Shown in pieces: positions 10,189 to 21,269 of a stretch of 64,000 nt of DNA. The stretch comes from Nocardioides sp. B-3 (GTDB lineage Bacteria > Actinomycetota > Actinomycetes > Propionibacteriales > Nocardioidaceae), in contig NZ_CP087968.1 in NCBI RefSeq assembly GCF_024703895.1, positions 2,852,001 through 2,916,000 on the forward strand, given 5' to 3'. Positions within the stretch are counted from its first letter, which is position 1. Every line of letters starts with the position of its first letter. The position numbers were made by a program, and so were the translations under genes. The notes under the pieces were generated by a model. The model did not search any database and was not told where the DNA came from. It saw nothing but the letters and a program-made list of their open reading frames with translations.

Positions 10189-10234
10189 GGTGCGTGAGCC
10201 ACCTTCGCCGCGTCAGGAATGTGGGTCACGCACC
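10189..10234. repeat. Imperfect palindrome, copy 2 of 2
   Basis: Arms 10189-10206 and 10217-10234 pair with two mismatches. The left arm shares ggtgcgtgagccac with copy 1 at 10103-10154, so the two are duplicates of one dyad. Confidence 0.55.
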
Positions 10235-10266
10235 CCTGAGGCCGGGCCGACGGCGCCTGAACATGG

Positions 10267-10301
10267 AGAAGGGCCCCACGCCCATGGCGTGGAGCCCTTC
10301 T
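10267..10301. terminator. 16-bp stem hairpin, terminator of glsB
   Basis: Arms 10267-10282 and 10286-10301 pair with one mismatch around a 3-nt loop. It lies 17 bp beyond the stop codon of the minus-strand GlsB gene. Confidence 0.7.
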
Positions 10302-10317
10302 GCGTGGAGCCGCTGCG

Positions 10318-10597
10318 TCAGGCGCCGGCGCGCGTGCGGCCGCTGACGATCGACGCGATGACCACGAGGACCATGGCAGTCAGTACGGCGACGATGCCCC
10401 TGGACCCAGTCGAGGCCGTCGCTGCCGTCGCCATCGAAGGCGCGATAGATCACGCCTCCGAGCACCATGCCGCCGATGCCGCAGATCACGGTCAGCCACA
10501 GCGGAATATTGTCCTTGTCCCCGGGCGCGAGGAACTTGCCGATGAGGCCGACGATGGTGCCGACGATCAGGAAAAACAAGATGGTCGTGATGTCCAC
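10318..10597 (-). CDS. GlsB/YeaQ/YmgE family membrane protein, one frameshift
   Basis: About 93 residues with three hydrophobic helices: ITTILFFLIVGTIVGLIGKF, IPLWLTVICGIGGMVLGGVI, and IVAVLTAMVLVVIASIVSG. This is the small stress-associated inner-membrane (transglycosylase-associated) family of unknown mechanism. GTG 10597 is the likely start, with a gaaagg motif upstream. The frame breaks at about 10385-10388, where an extra C precedes cctgg; removing it restores DWVQGIVAVL. Confidence 0.8.
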
Positions 10598-10727
10598 TGT
10601 TACCAACCTTTCAGGTGCCACGCCTGTATGGCGCGGTCGTGTCGATCCAAGTCGACGTGTTTCCCATCATGAGCCCCGACGGGTCGCCGATCAAACACCC
10701 GCGCGGGCGGACGGGCGGGGCGTTTTC

Positions 10728-10946
10728 TCAGCGGAAGCCGACGGTTCCGTGGGTCCCGGTGCCGATCTCGACGTAGGCGATCTTGTTGCCGGCCACCGCG
10801 ACCCGGCGGCCCTTGGTGTCGGTGAACGCGAGCAGGCTCCCGGCCTCGACGGCCCGGGCGAGCTGCGCCTCGAAGTCCTCGGGGCTGACGTCGGTCTCCA
10901 CGACCAGCTCGCGCGGGGCGTGCTGGACGCCGATCTTGACCTCCAT
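10728..10946 (-). CDS. DUF3107 family protein (TB9.4-like)
   Basis: Intact 72-residue protein: MEVKIGVQHAPRELVVET, a middle helix, and a conserved ending GRRVAVAGNKIAYVEIG. It matches the DUF3107 family (Rv3208A/TB9.4 in mycobacteria), whose function is not known. It lies 41 bp downstream of the TetR regulator on the same strand, as in other actinobacteria, and is probably cotranscribed with it. A ggag-type ribosome site precedes the ATG. Confidence 0.85.
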   Translation of the reverse strand: MEVKIGVQHAPRELVVETDVSPEDFEAQLARAVEAGSLLAFTDTKGRRVAVAGNKIAYVEIGTGTHGTVGFR

Positions 10947-10987
10947 GGGTCACTCCTTGTGTCTGTGTGTCGATGGGTGGGGAAGGG

Positions 10988-11639
10988 TCAGTGGTCTTCG
11001 GTCTTCGGGTATCCCCGGATCCCGCGCCGGAGCCGGGCCCGACACGAGGGCGGCGGCGTCCTTGAGCGGGATCGCCCCGCTGCTGACGCCGGCCTCGCCG
11101 AGCCAGAACCGCGCACTGACCCGGGCCATTCCCACCGGGGACACCGCAAGCAGGCGCGATGCCTCGTCGGGCAGGCCGGTGTCGTCGTGGATCACCTCGG
11201 TGATCATGGCCGCACACTCGGTGGTGACCCGGTCCACGTGCTCGCGCACGGCGGGCTCGCTGGTCAGGTCGGACTCGAAGACCAGCCGGAAGGCGCCGGA
11301 CTCCGAGGAGACGTAGTCGAAGAAGGCCTCCATCGTCGCCTGCACGCGCAGCTTGTTGTCCGTCGTGGACGCCGGGGCAGGGCGGCAGTTGTCGATGATG
11401 TTGTCGCAGGAGGCGTCGAGCAGCGCGAGGTAGAGGTCGAGCTTGCCGGGGAAGTGCTGGTAGAGCACGGGCTTGGAGACGCCGGCACGTTCGGCGATGT
11501 CGTCCATCGCCGCGGAGTGGTAGCCCTGCGCCACGAAGACCTCGAGTGCCGACTCCATCAGCTGGGCGCGGCGCTCGCGTCGCGGCATCCGGCCACCGCG
11601 CGGGCGGGCCGCACCCGAGTCGAACTCATCAACGCTCAC
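10988..11639 (-). CDS. TetR/AcrR-family regulator (Rv3208-like), one frameshift
   Basis: About 216 residues. The N-terminal helix-turn-helix is classic: RRAQLMESALEVFVAQGYHS, then MDDIAERAGVSKPVLYQHFP at about residues 45-65. The ligand-binding domain is all helical. The ligand and operon targets are unknown, although autoregulation and control of the adjacent DUF3107 gene are plausible. A break near 11040 moves the end from 10950 to a frame ending GYPKTEDH at 10988, the length usual for this family. Confidence 0.85.
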
Positions 11640-11690
11640 GTGTTGTTTCCTCCCGGGGATTCACTGAAGTCGCAGCCTACTCATAGACGG

Positions 11691-11723
11691 CACGAGGGCC
11701 CCGCGCGACGCGGGGCCCTCGTG
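11691..11723. terminator. Perfect 15-bp hairpin, terminator of the M6 protease gene
   Basis: Arms 11691-11705 and 11709-11723 are exact complements with a 3-nt loop. It sits 16 bp past the stop codon of the minus-strand protease and just upstream of the TetR gene. Confidence 0.8.
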
Positions 11724-11738
11724 ATCGGAACGCGTGGA

Positions 11739-14040
11739 TCAGGGTGCGGCGACTCGGTTGGCCACGCTGACCGTGATGGTGTCTGCGGTCTGCGACGTGA
11801 CCGTCGCGGTGACGCCGGCGCCGGCGGTCGTGACGGAGACGTACGGCAGCAGCTCGTCGTAGTAGTCGGCCGTGTCGTCGAACGTCGCCGTCGCCGGGAG
11901 CGACAGAGCGTTCAACGTCTGGGTCGTGCCATCTCCGACCTCGCGCTGGAGCGCGAGACCGTCGGTGGCCTGCAGGCCGAACGTGGCGTCGTACATCTGG
12001 ATCCGGCCGCGCACGACGTCACCGCTGCTCCACTTCAGCGCTGCCGGGTTGGCATCGATCGGCAGTGCGTACGCGGCGCCCGGGTGCTGCGAGGTGTTGT
12101 TGTCTGCGACGGCGTGATTGACGTACCAGACCAGCATGCCGTCCCGGTAGGAGTACTGCTGAACCCAGTCGGGCTTGGTGGCGGCCCAGCCGAAGTTGTA
12201 CGGCCCAGTGCGCAGCCCGTCCTCGTAGTTGCCGACGTAGGAACGGTTCTCGAGCAGGTAGTACTGCGCGGCCGTGCCGGTCTCGGCGCCGGTGGAGCGG
12301 ATGAACTCGTCGGCCGTCCACGCGGTCTCCGTGCTCTCGGCTCCGTCCGTGTCGAGCACGGTGCGTCCGGCCCTGGGTGACGATCTCGTCGAGCATGAGG
12401 CCCTTCTCGTTCACGCCACCGTCGCTCTTGTAGACGAAGCGGAACTGCGATTCCCCGCCGGGACGGTAGGAGAACCTCTTGGACACCCAGCCGCGCGAGA
12501 CGCCGTCGGTCGGCTGGCCGATCTTGGTCCAGGGACCCGCCACCGTTGGTGGAGTATTCGGCCCACCAGTAGTCGTAGCCCGCCTCGGTGTTCCACCACG
12601 CCTTCGCGCTGACCGTGACGGCCGACGCGGCCGGGATGGTCCGGGCGAGAGTCGCGGTCAAATCGGAACGGCTTCCGGACCACCGAGGCGTTGCCGCCGG
12701 CGTAGGGGGTGGTGATCGTCTGGTCGAACGTCGCGTCGGGAAGGTTGACCACGACGGCGTCGTTCGAGGTCGGATCGCCCTGCGCCCTCAGCGTGTAGTC
12801 ACCCGCGGTGTCCGCTGCGGCGATCTGAGGGTCGAGCCAACCGAGGAACAGCTTCTCCTCCGGTCCCATGTCATTGGGGGTGCTGCCGATGCCGTACTCG
12901 AAGGAGGCGGGGTCGGACTCGGTGCCGTGGTTCATCCACGACCCGCTCGACATCAACGTCCAGAAGCCGGAGCCGTTCTCGCCACCGTTGGTGTCGTAGA
13001 AGTCGGGCAGGCCGAGGTCGTGGCCGTACTCGTGGGCGAAGACGCCGAGACCGCCGTTCTCGGGCTCGACGGTGTAGTCACCGATCCAGAACTTGGAGGC
13101 GCCGATCTGCTTGCCTCCCGGGAGGTTGCCCGTGGGACCGGCTGAACCCCGGGTGGTGTAGTCGGCGTACCAGCGGTGGGACCAGATGGCGTCCTCGCCG
13201 AGGACGCCGCCACCGGCTTCCTCGCCCGCTCCGGCGTGGATCGCCCGGAAGTGGTCGATGTAGCCGTCGGCCTCGTTGAAGTTGCCGTTGTTGTTGAAGT
13301 CGTAGCGGTCCCACTGGTCGAACTGTGCGAGGTAGGCATCGATCTCGGCGGCGGTCTTGCCGGCTGCGAGCTCCTTCTCGTACCGGGCGTTCACGGTGTC
13401 GCCGATGAAGCCCCACGACCCTTGCGTCTCGTTGGCGTTGTCGCCGTACCAGCTGCCGTTCTTGGGAACCGTCACCCAGTCCTCGGTGGTCACCTCTGCG
13501 GTGTATTGGCCGTTGGACTGCTTGAGGTAGAAGTCCTTGAAGGACTCCCCGTCCTCGTTGCCCGTGTTGAACATGGCGTCGAAGTGGGCGACATCGAAGT
13601 CAGCGGTCCACTGCGTCGAGTTGTCCATCGTGCGGTCGGGCGCGGCAATCTGGTTGTGCAGCGGGCCGGAGCCACGGCCGTAGCGGCCGGACGACTCGGT
13701 GCCGAACTCCGACAGGACCGTCCAGATCTTGGCCTGCTTCTTGTTGTCGAACAGTTCGACGGCACTGCCGTCGGCGAGGGTCACGGTGGACCCGCCGCCG
13801 GCCTGCTTCTGCGCGTGGGCCTTCCCGCTCACGATCAGCTCCATCGCCTGCTTGCGCTCGCGCGCCTGCTTCTTGGCGAACGGGTTGGGGCGGTTGTCGG
13901 ACTGCTGAGCGGATGCAGCCGCAGGTGTGTCGCTGGACGGCACGGCCCTCGGCCGAGGTGGCGGTGAGGGTGGCCGCCATGGTGGCCGAGAGCGCGAGCG
14001 TGGTGCCTCCGGCGAGGAGGCGTCTGGTGACGGGCTTCAA
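11739..14040 (-). CDS. Secreted immune inhibitor A-type M6 metalloprotease, frameshifted
   Basis: About 765 residues. A signal peptide (LLAGGTTLALSATMAATLTA) and a propeptide rich in Lys/Gln come first. The catalytic domain has the zinc motif HEYGHDLGLPD followed by TLMSSGSWMNHG, and a C-terminal beta-rich region completes it. The M6 family includes Bacillus InhA, which degrades host or environmental proteins. TTG 14040 is preferred over ATG 14070 because ggaagg lies 7 nt upstream of it. Breaks lie near 13940, 12660, 12545 and 12370. A calcium-type DFNNNGNFNEADGY loop is present. Confidence 0.85.
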
Positions 14041-14314
14041 CGTGGAACCTTCCGACTGGGTCCGGGACATCTTGCGGTGCCGGGCAGACGGTGGTCCACA
14101 CTGTGTGGCGCGAGGGCGGCCGGACGGGAAAATAGCGAACCCGCTGACCCTCACGCATGGATCACCGTGTGTAAAGGACCGCGGCGAGGTTTTACCCGGT
14201 CGTGACACGGCGGTCCGGATGGCGGGACGTGGTTGGGCGCCGCGAAACGCGCAGGGAACATGGAGGTGGCCCCGGAGGTTGTGCCGGGACCGTCATTCTT
14301 CGAAGGAGTCCGCA

Positions 14315-15514
14315 GTGTCTTTCCCAGCGCTCGTCGAGCCAGCCGCCGAGCTCAGCATCGATGAGGTCCGTCGCTACAGCCGGCACCTGATCATCCCCGA
14401 CGTCGGGATGACCGGGCAGAAGCGCCTCAAGAACGCCAAGGTGCTCGTGATCGGCGCCGGCGGCCTCGGCTCGCCGGCCCTGCTCTACCTCGCCGCCGCG
14501 GGCGTGGGCACGCTCGGCATCGCGGAGTTCGACACTGTCGACGAGTCCAACCTGCAGCGCCGGGTGATCCACGGGGTCAGCGACATCGACAAGCCCAAGG
14601 GCCAGTCGGCCAAGGAGTCGATCGCGGAGATCAACCCGTACGTCGAGGTGATCCTGCACCCCGAGCGGCTGGACAACGACAACGTCCTCGACGTGTTCCG
14701 TGGCTACGACCTGATCGTCGACGGCACGGACAACTTCGCGACCCGCTACATGGTCAACGACGCGGCGTACCTCCTGAAGATCCCCTACGTCTGGGGCTCG
14801 ATCTACCGCTTCGACGGCCGGGCCTCGGTGTTCGCGCCGATGCTCGGCGAGGACCTCCCGTGCTACCGCTGCCTCTACCCCGAGCCGCCGCCGCCGGGCA
14901 TGGTCCCGAGCTGCGCCGAGGGCGGCGTGCTGGGCGTGCTGTGCGCGAGCATCGGTGCCATCCGGGTCAACGAGGCCATCAAGCTCATCACCGGCATCGG
15001 CGACCCGATCGCGGGCAAGCTGATGATCTACGACGCGCTGGAGATGGAGTACCGCAAGCTCAAGGTGCGCAAGGACCCCAACTGCGCCCTGTGCGGTGAG
15101 CACGCGACCGTCACCGAGCTGATCGACTACGACGCCTTCTGTGGCGCCGTGTCCGACGAGGCCGCCGAGGCAGCCGCGGGCTCGACGATCTCCGTGACCC
15201 AGCTCGAGCACATGCTCAAGGAGCGGGACAACGGCGAGCGCGACTTCGTGCTGGTCGATGTGCGCGAGCCCAACGAGGCCGAGATCAACCACATCCCCGG
15301 CGCGGTGCTGATCCCCAAGGGCGACTTCCTCAACGGATCGGCGCTCGAGCAGCTGCCCGCGGACAAGCAGATCGTCATGCACTGCAAGACCGGCGTGCGC
15401 TCGGCCGAGACGCTGGCGATCGTGAAGGGTGCCGGCTACGCCGATGCCGTGCACGTCGGCGGCGGCGTGGTGGCGTGGGTCAACCAGATCGACCCGAGCC
15501 AGCCGACCTACTGA
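14315..15514 (+). CDS. moeZ: MoeZ/MoeB adenylyltransferase-sulfurtransferase
   Basis: Intact 399-residue protein. The E1-like ThiF domain (residues 20-265) has the nucleotide loop GAGGLGSPALLYLAAAG, zinc cysteines CYRC and CALC, and DGTDNFATRY. The C-terminal rhodanese domain has the active-site loop HCKTGVRSAET with its sulfur-carrying Cys. It adenylates and thiocarboxylates sulfur carriers such as MoaD, ThiS or CysO, feeding molybdopterin, thiamine and cysteine synthesis. GTG 14315 has gaaggag just upstream. moaE is in the same window at 39.3 kb. Confidence 0.93.
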   Translation: MSFPALVEPAAELSIDEVRRYSRHLIIPDVGMTGQKRLKNAKVLVIGAGGLGSPALLYLAAAGVGTLGIAEFDTVDESNLQRRVIHGVSDIDKPKGQSAKESIAEINPYVEVILHPERLDNDNVLDVFRGYDLIVDGTDNFATRYMVNDAAYLLKIPYVWGSIYRFDGRASVFAPMLGEDLPCYRCLYPEPPPPGMVPSCAEGGVLGVLCASIGAIRVNEAIKLITGIGDPIAGKLMIYDALEMEYRKLKVRKDPNCALCGEHATVTELIDYDAFCGAVSDEAAEAAAGSTISVTQLEHMLKERDNGERDFVLVDVREPNEAEINHIPGAVLIPKGDFLNGSALEQLPADKQIVMHCKTGVRSAETLAIVKGAGYADAVHVGGGVVAWVNQIDPSQPTY

Positions 15515-15527
15515 AACACCGCAGCTG

Positions 15528-15559
15528 TGCCCGCATGGCCCGAACGGGCCATGCGGGCA
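15528..15559. terminator. Perfect 14-bp hairpin, terminator of moeZ
   Basis: Arms 15528-15541 and 15546-15559 are exact complements around gaac, starting 13 bp after the moeZ stop. No long T-run follows, as is usual in high-GC actinobacteria. Confidence 0.75.
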
Positions 15560-15646
15560 TAACTCGTTCGGGCCCCCTCGTTCAACCCAGTGAAGCCCTC
15601 GGCGCACCCCGAGCCGAGGGCACAACTGGGAGAGGAAACCAGTCGC

Positions 15647-16532
15647 ATGCGACTCAACAAGACCCTGCTCGCCGTCGCCTCCAGTGCGGTGCTCGTCGCC
15701 GCCGTCGCCACGAGCGCGCCCGCCGTTGCCGCCAAGGGCGGCAAGGGCAACACGGTGTCGACGCCCACGTGGGCGCCCGCCGAGACCGCCACGATCACGC
15801 CCGGCGTGCAGATGTACACCGACGGTGCCCAGTGCACCGCCAACTTCGTCTACACCGACGGTTCGGGGCGCCACCTACGTCGGCTACGCGGCCCACTGCG
15901 CAGGCCTCGGTGCCGCGACCGACACCAACGGCTGTGACGCCGGCTCCCTGCCGCTCGGCACCCGCGTGCAGTTCGTGACCGGCGGCTCGTTGCTCACCGA
16001 GGGCACCGAGGTCGGCCGAGGCACCCCGGCCTACTCCTCGTGGCTGACCATGCAGAAGAACGGCGAGACCGACGAGAACGCCTGCGCCTACAACGACTGG
16101 CCCCCGGTCAAGGTCGACGCCGCGGACGTCGCCAAGGTCAACCCTTCGGTGCCCTTCTGGGGTGGCCCGGTCGCCATCAACACCGCCGGCACCGCCGCCG
16201 GTGACACCGTCTACTCCTACGGCAACTCCAGCCTCCGCGGCGGGATCACCGAGCTCTCGCCCAAGCAGGGCACGAGCATCGGCACCGAGGGTGACGGCTG
16301 GTCGCACCCCGTCTACACCGTGAGCCCGGGCGTCCCCGGTGACTCGGGCAGCGCGTTCCTCGACGCCGAGGGCAACGCCCCGGGCACCTTGTCGACGCTC
16401 GCGATCGCGCCGCTCGCCGGCTCGAACGGTGTCGGTGACCTCAACCACGAGCTCACCTACGCCCAGCAGAACGGCGGCATCGCCGGCCTGCGCCTCGTGC
16501 CGGGCACGGAGCCGTTCAGCCCGCTCTTCTGA
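15647..16532 (+). CDS. Secreted trypsin-like serine protease, one frameshift
   Basis: About 294 residues. A signal peptide (LLAVASSAVLVAAVATSAPAVAA) is followed by a chymotrypsin-fold domain: catalytic His in YVGYAAHCAG and catalytic Ser in GVPGDSGSAF, with paired Cys residues. Family members are extracellular endopeptidases. The candidate Asp is in the YNDWP region but is less certain. gggagagg is a good ribosome site before ATG 15647. One break near 15868 lies between the N-terminal beta-strand and the His motif. Hairpins flank it, so it is a single-gene unit. Confidence 0.85.
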
Positions 16533-16554
16533 GCGATCGCAACACCTGAGGATT

Positions 16555-16589
16555 CCGGCGGTGCCGTCTGTGGGGGACGGTGCCGCCGG
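16555..16589. terminator. 14-bp hairpin with two G-U pairs, terminator of the serine protease
   Basis: Arms 16555-16568 and 16576-16589 pair throughout if two central G-U wobbles are allowed; ctcatttga follows. It lies 22 bp after the stop codon. Confidence 0.65.
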
Positions 16590-16628
16590 TCTCATTTGAG
16601 GAGCCGGCACCGGGGCTAGGGTGGCGCC

Positions 16629-17351
16629 ATGACCCCGGGGGCGAGGCAGACGTGGCGCGCCGTCGCCGCGACGCTGGGTGCCTGCCTGCTGGTGACGCTG
16701 GTCTCGTGGGCCGCGCTGATCGGCCCGTCACCCGTCCTCACCGGTCCGGGCCCGATGGCCGACAGCGCCAACACGACCACGACCGAGCCTCCGATCGACG
16801 AGGTCGAGACCCGGGCCGAGGACCTCTCCGAGGGTCCGGAGCGCGGCAACCTCGGCTCGCTCGTCATCACTGTCATCGGCGGCCTGATCGTGGTGTTCGC
16901 GGCCGCGATGCTGGTGCTCTCGGCCTACCTCCCGGGCCGGCGGGCTCGGACTGCCCGGCGGTTCCGACGCACGGTCGACCCGCCGGCCGACGTCGACTTC
17001 GAGACCCTCGCCGCCGGTGATCCGCAGCGGGTGCGGCGGGTGATGGCCTCCGACGCCGACGAGCAGCTGAGGCTGCTCCTCGAAGGCCACCCGCGCAACG
17101 CGATCGTCGCCTGCTGGCACCGCTTCGAGCTGCAGGCGGTGGAGGCCGGTCTGGCCCGGCACCCCCGGGAGACGTCGTCGGAGTTCGCGCTGCGGCTCCT
17201 CGATCGAGCGGACGTCGATCCGCGCGCGGTCAGTCGGCTCCTCGAGCTCTACCGTGAGGCGCGCTTCTCCGAGCACGACCTCGACGAGGATGACCGGGAC
17301 GCGGCCGCCGCGGCACTCCGGCAGATCCGGGCCCACGTGGTGAGGCGATGA
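16629..17351 (+). CDS. DUF4129-domain membrane protein
   Basis: Intact 240-residue protein with a first hydrophobic segment near residues 15-35, a second (LVITVIGGLIVVFAAAMLVLSAYLP), and a cytoplasmic C-terminal DUF4129 domain (AIVACWHRFELQAVEAGL, RHPRETSSEFALRLL). DUF4129 proteins accompany MoxR ATPases and DUF58 proteins in actinobacteria, often with transglutaminase-like partners. The role is unproven but probably envelope or protein-complex maturation. The stop overlaps the next start, so this is the first gene of the operon. Confidence 0.85.
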   Translation: MTPGARQTWRAVAATLGACLLVTLVSWAALIGPSPVLTGPGPMADSANTTTTEPPIDEVETRAEDLSEGPERGNLGSLVITVIGGLIVVFAAAMLVLSAYLPGRRARTARRFRRTVDPPADVDFETLAAGDPQRVRRVMASDADEQLRLLLEGHPRNAIVACWHRFELQAVEAGLARHPRETSSEFALRLLDRADVDPRAVSRLLELYREARFSEHDLDEDDRDAAAAALRQIRAHVVRR

Positions 17352-17772
17352 TCCGCGGGTGGGGACCGCGCATCGGCGCCCCGGGTGGTGATCATCGTGG
17401 CCGGGCAGGTGATCTTCACCCCGGTCGACTCCGAGCCCCAGCTCCCGGCGTGGGCCCTGACCGCCACCGTCGTCGTGGCGCTGATCTGGCTGGCCTCCGA
17501 TGCCTTCGGGGTGGCCGACGCACGCTGGGACCAGCCGCTGGCGCCGTACGCCCGACCGGACGCCGCCGACGACAGCGTCCACCACCGCGTGCTGACCAGC
17601 CACCCGGCCGCAGGTGAGCCGAGCCCGGCCCTGCGCAACCTGCTGGTCCAGCTCGCGCGCGCTCGCGACCCCGATCTCACCGATCCCGAGCTGCGGGTCC
17701 TCGCGGACGGATCGACCCGCAAGCTCAGCCCTACCGACATCGACCGCTACCTCACCCGAATCGAGCAACCAC

Positions 17773-17786
<14 letters not shown>
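17348..17786 (+). CDS. Small membrane protein of the MoxR operon, one frameshift
   Basis: About 146 residues: two hydrophobic stretches (VVIIVAGQVIFTP and WALTATVVVALIWLASDAF) followed by a hydrophilic tail with LRNLLVQLARARDPDLTDPELR. I do not recognise a named family. It overlaps the DUF4129 gene by 4 bp and the MoxR gene by 14 bp, so all are translationally coupled. The frame breaks near 17380. Confidence 0.65.
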
Positions 17787-18751
<965 letters not shown>

Positions 18752-18755
<4 letters not shown>

Positions 18756-20033
18756 GGCGCTGGCAGCCCACTCCCGCGCTCGGTCGTGCGACCCCTGGTC
18801 GCGGCGGCCGGGCTGGTGGGCGCCGCGGTGGCCGGGTCGCCGGTCCCGGTGATCATGGCCGCGCCGTTCCCGGTCCCCGCGATCCTCGGGCTGATCGGGC
18901 GACCGTCCTCGCAGCCCGACCTCAAAGTCGAGCTGGGCGTGACCAGGGCTGCACGAGGGCCGGGGCACCACCGGCACGCTGACCATCACGGACTCCGACG
19001 AGGTCGAGCAGGTCACCCGCGTGCTGGCCCGGGTGCCGAACGTCTCGACGAGGCCTGCGTGGGGTGCCGTCAGCGAGCTCGTCGGCGACGAGCCCTGCGT
19101 GGTCGAGCTGGGACCACGTCGCTGGGGGCGACCGACGGTCGGCGACGAGCAGGTCGCGCTGACCAGCTCCCGGTGCGGTTATCGGTACGGCGCGGTGCGG
19201 CTGACGCCACAACAGCTGACGGTGTGGCCGCAGGCTGCGGCGTACGACTCGACGGCGGAGGCGCCGCAACCGGACGGCCTCGTCGGGGCACACCGTTCGC
19301 GGCGGGTCGGGAGCGGGACCGAGTTCGCGGGGATCCGGCCGTTCGCCCCCGGCGACCGGCTGCGCCGCATCAGCTGGCCGGTGTCGCTGCGCACCCGCGA
19401 GCTGCAGGTCGTCACCACCCGCGCCGAGCAGGACACCTCGGTGCTGATCGTCGTCGACGCATTGCGCGACATCGGGGTCTCCGGCGGGATCGACGGGCGG
19501 GCGAGCAGCCTCGACCTGACCGTGCGCGCGGCGTCCGCGCTGGCCGACCACCACGTCCGCCGCGGCGACCGTGTCGGCATGCGCGTCGTCGGACCGGGTG
19601 ACACACGTGTGCCGTTCGGCAGCGGACCGCGACACCTGCACCGCATCACCGGCACCCTCACCCGCATCGTGGCCGATACCTCACCGGTGTCGGACCAGCC
19701 ACTCGAGCTCGGCGTCACCGGCGGCAGCGTCGTCTACGTGCTGTCCACGATGCTGCACGGGCCGATCGTCAACGCGAGTGCGCTGCTGTCCGCCCGCGGC
19801 GTCTCGGTGGTGGTCATCGACACGTTGGGCGAGCGGTCGCTGGAGGAGCTCGGCGGGCCGACGTCGCCGGCGGGGCTCGCGTGGCGGATGCGGATGATCG
19901 AGCGCGCCGACCTGCTCCAGCGGCTCGCCGCCATCGGCTGCCCGATCGTGCCCCCGGCGCGGCCGCGGCACCGTCGACGAGGTGCTGCGCCAGCAGGCCC
20001 GGCGCGGACAGGTGCCCCGTGTGCGCGCGATGA
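18752..20033 (+). CDS. DUF58 domain protein, frameshifted
   Basis: About 425 residues: two N-terminal hydrophobic segments (VAAAGLVGAAVAGSPVPVIM and the following stretch), then the DUF58 core GTEFAGIRPFAPGDRLRRIS, then a VWA-like part with VLIVVDALRD. This is the usual partner of MoxR. Breaks lie near 18782, 18950 and 19965. The 3' end is uncertain; a TGA overlapping the next ATG at 20030-20033 fits tight coupling. Confidence 0.8.
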
Positions 20034-20544
20034 CGGCCCGGCGTTCCCGGAGCCGCAGCCGGGTGGTCTGTCGCAGCCTCGTCGCCGTGCTGCCGCTCGT
20101 CGCGCTGCTGGTCGCGCCCGGGCAACCCCCGCCCTGATGGTGGTGCTGGTGCTCGCGGGGTCGCTCGCGTGGGCTGTCCTCCCCGAGCTCGCGGTCGGGC
20201 CGGTGGTGCTTCTGGCGGTGATGGCGTGGTGGGCGGTCAAGGTGCCCGACCCGGTGCGGCCGACCGTCCTCGTGGCCGCCCCGGCGCTGTCCGGCGCCCA
20301 CGTCGCAGGGTTGCTGGCGGCGTACGGACCGGTGCGCGCAGCGCTGGATCGTCGGCTGGTCCTGATGTGGGTACGCCGCACGCTGCTCGGCTTCCTCGTC
20401 GCGCCCGTCGCCTACGCCGCCGTCGTCGGGCTCGACGAGGACAGCGCAGCGTCGATGTGGCCGCTGGCAGTGGGCGTGCTCGCCGTGCTCTGTCTCATCG
20501 TGGGCATGCAATTCCGGGAGCGGTCGGAGACGCCGACGTCCTAG
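20030..20544 (+). CDS. Membrane protein at the end of the MoxR-DUF58 operon, probable frameshift
   Basis: About 170 residues with four or five hydrophobic segments, including LVAVLPLVALLVAPG, PALMVVLVLAGSLAWAVLPE, VVLLAVMAWWAVKVP, and two C-terminal helices (VAPVAYAAVVGL, LAVGVLAVLCLIVGM). I do not recognise a named family. The frame changes near 20125. It overlaps the end of the DUF58 gene and precedes the acyltransferase by 6 bp. Confidence 0.6.
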
Positions 20545-20550
20545 GGGACA

Positions 20551-21227
20551 ATGGCGAGCATGTTCTTCGCCGCCGTGCATCGTGTGGTCCCGCCCGTCGC
20601 CAAGGCGATCTTTCGCCCGACCGTGACCGGTCTCGAGCACGTGCCCCGCTCGGGTGGGGTGATCTCGGCCAGCAACCACCTCAGCTTCATCGACAGCACG
20701 ATGATCCCGATCGTGGTGCCGCGCAAGGTGGTGTTCCCCGGCGAAGTCCGACTACTTCACCGGCACCGGGGTCAAGGGGACCCTGCAGCGGATGTGGTTC
20801 GAGGGCATGGGGATGCTGCCGGTCGACCGTGACGACAGCAAGGCGGCCATCGCGAGCCTTGACACGGCGCTCGAGGTGCTCGGTCGCGGCGAGGCGTTCG
20901 GCATCTATCCCGAGGGCACCCGATCGCGTGACGGACGGCTCTACCGCGGACGCACCGGCGTCGCGCACCTCGCGCTCATGGCCGGCGTGCCCGTCGTGCC
21001 GGTGGGGCTGAAGGGGACCCGGGACGTCCAGCCCGTCGATGCGTCGATGCCGAAGCTCGCGCCCGTGAGCGTCGCCTTCGGGGCGCCGATCTCGCCGAGT
21101 GCGTACGCCGACCTTCCGCTGGGCAAGGCCCGGCGCCTGCTCACCGACGAGATCATGGCGGCGATCGCGGGGGCTGAGCGGCCGGGACGAGGCCGGGATC
21201 TACAACGAGCGGGCTGCCGACGCGTGA
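20551..21227 (+). CDS. 1-acylglycerol-3-phosphate acyltransferase (PlsC-like), two frameshifts
   Basis: About 225 residues. The acyltransferase motifs are NHLSFID (HX4D catalytic pair) near residue 45 and FGIYPEGTRSRDG near 110, then AHLALMAGVPVVPVGL. It transfers acyl groups to lysophosphatidate in phospholipid synthesis at the inner membrane face. One break at 20736-20741 (ccccgg for cctgg) restores VVFLAKSDYFTGTG; another near 21170 gives the ending AGIYNERAADA. It starts 6 bp after the MoxR operon. Confidence 0.85.
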
Positions 21228-21269
21228 GTCGCTGACGGCGTTGTCGGTGCCGTCTGTTTGAGTGCAGTC

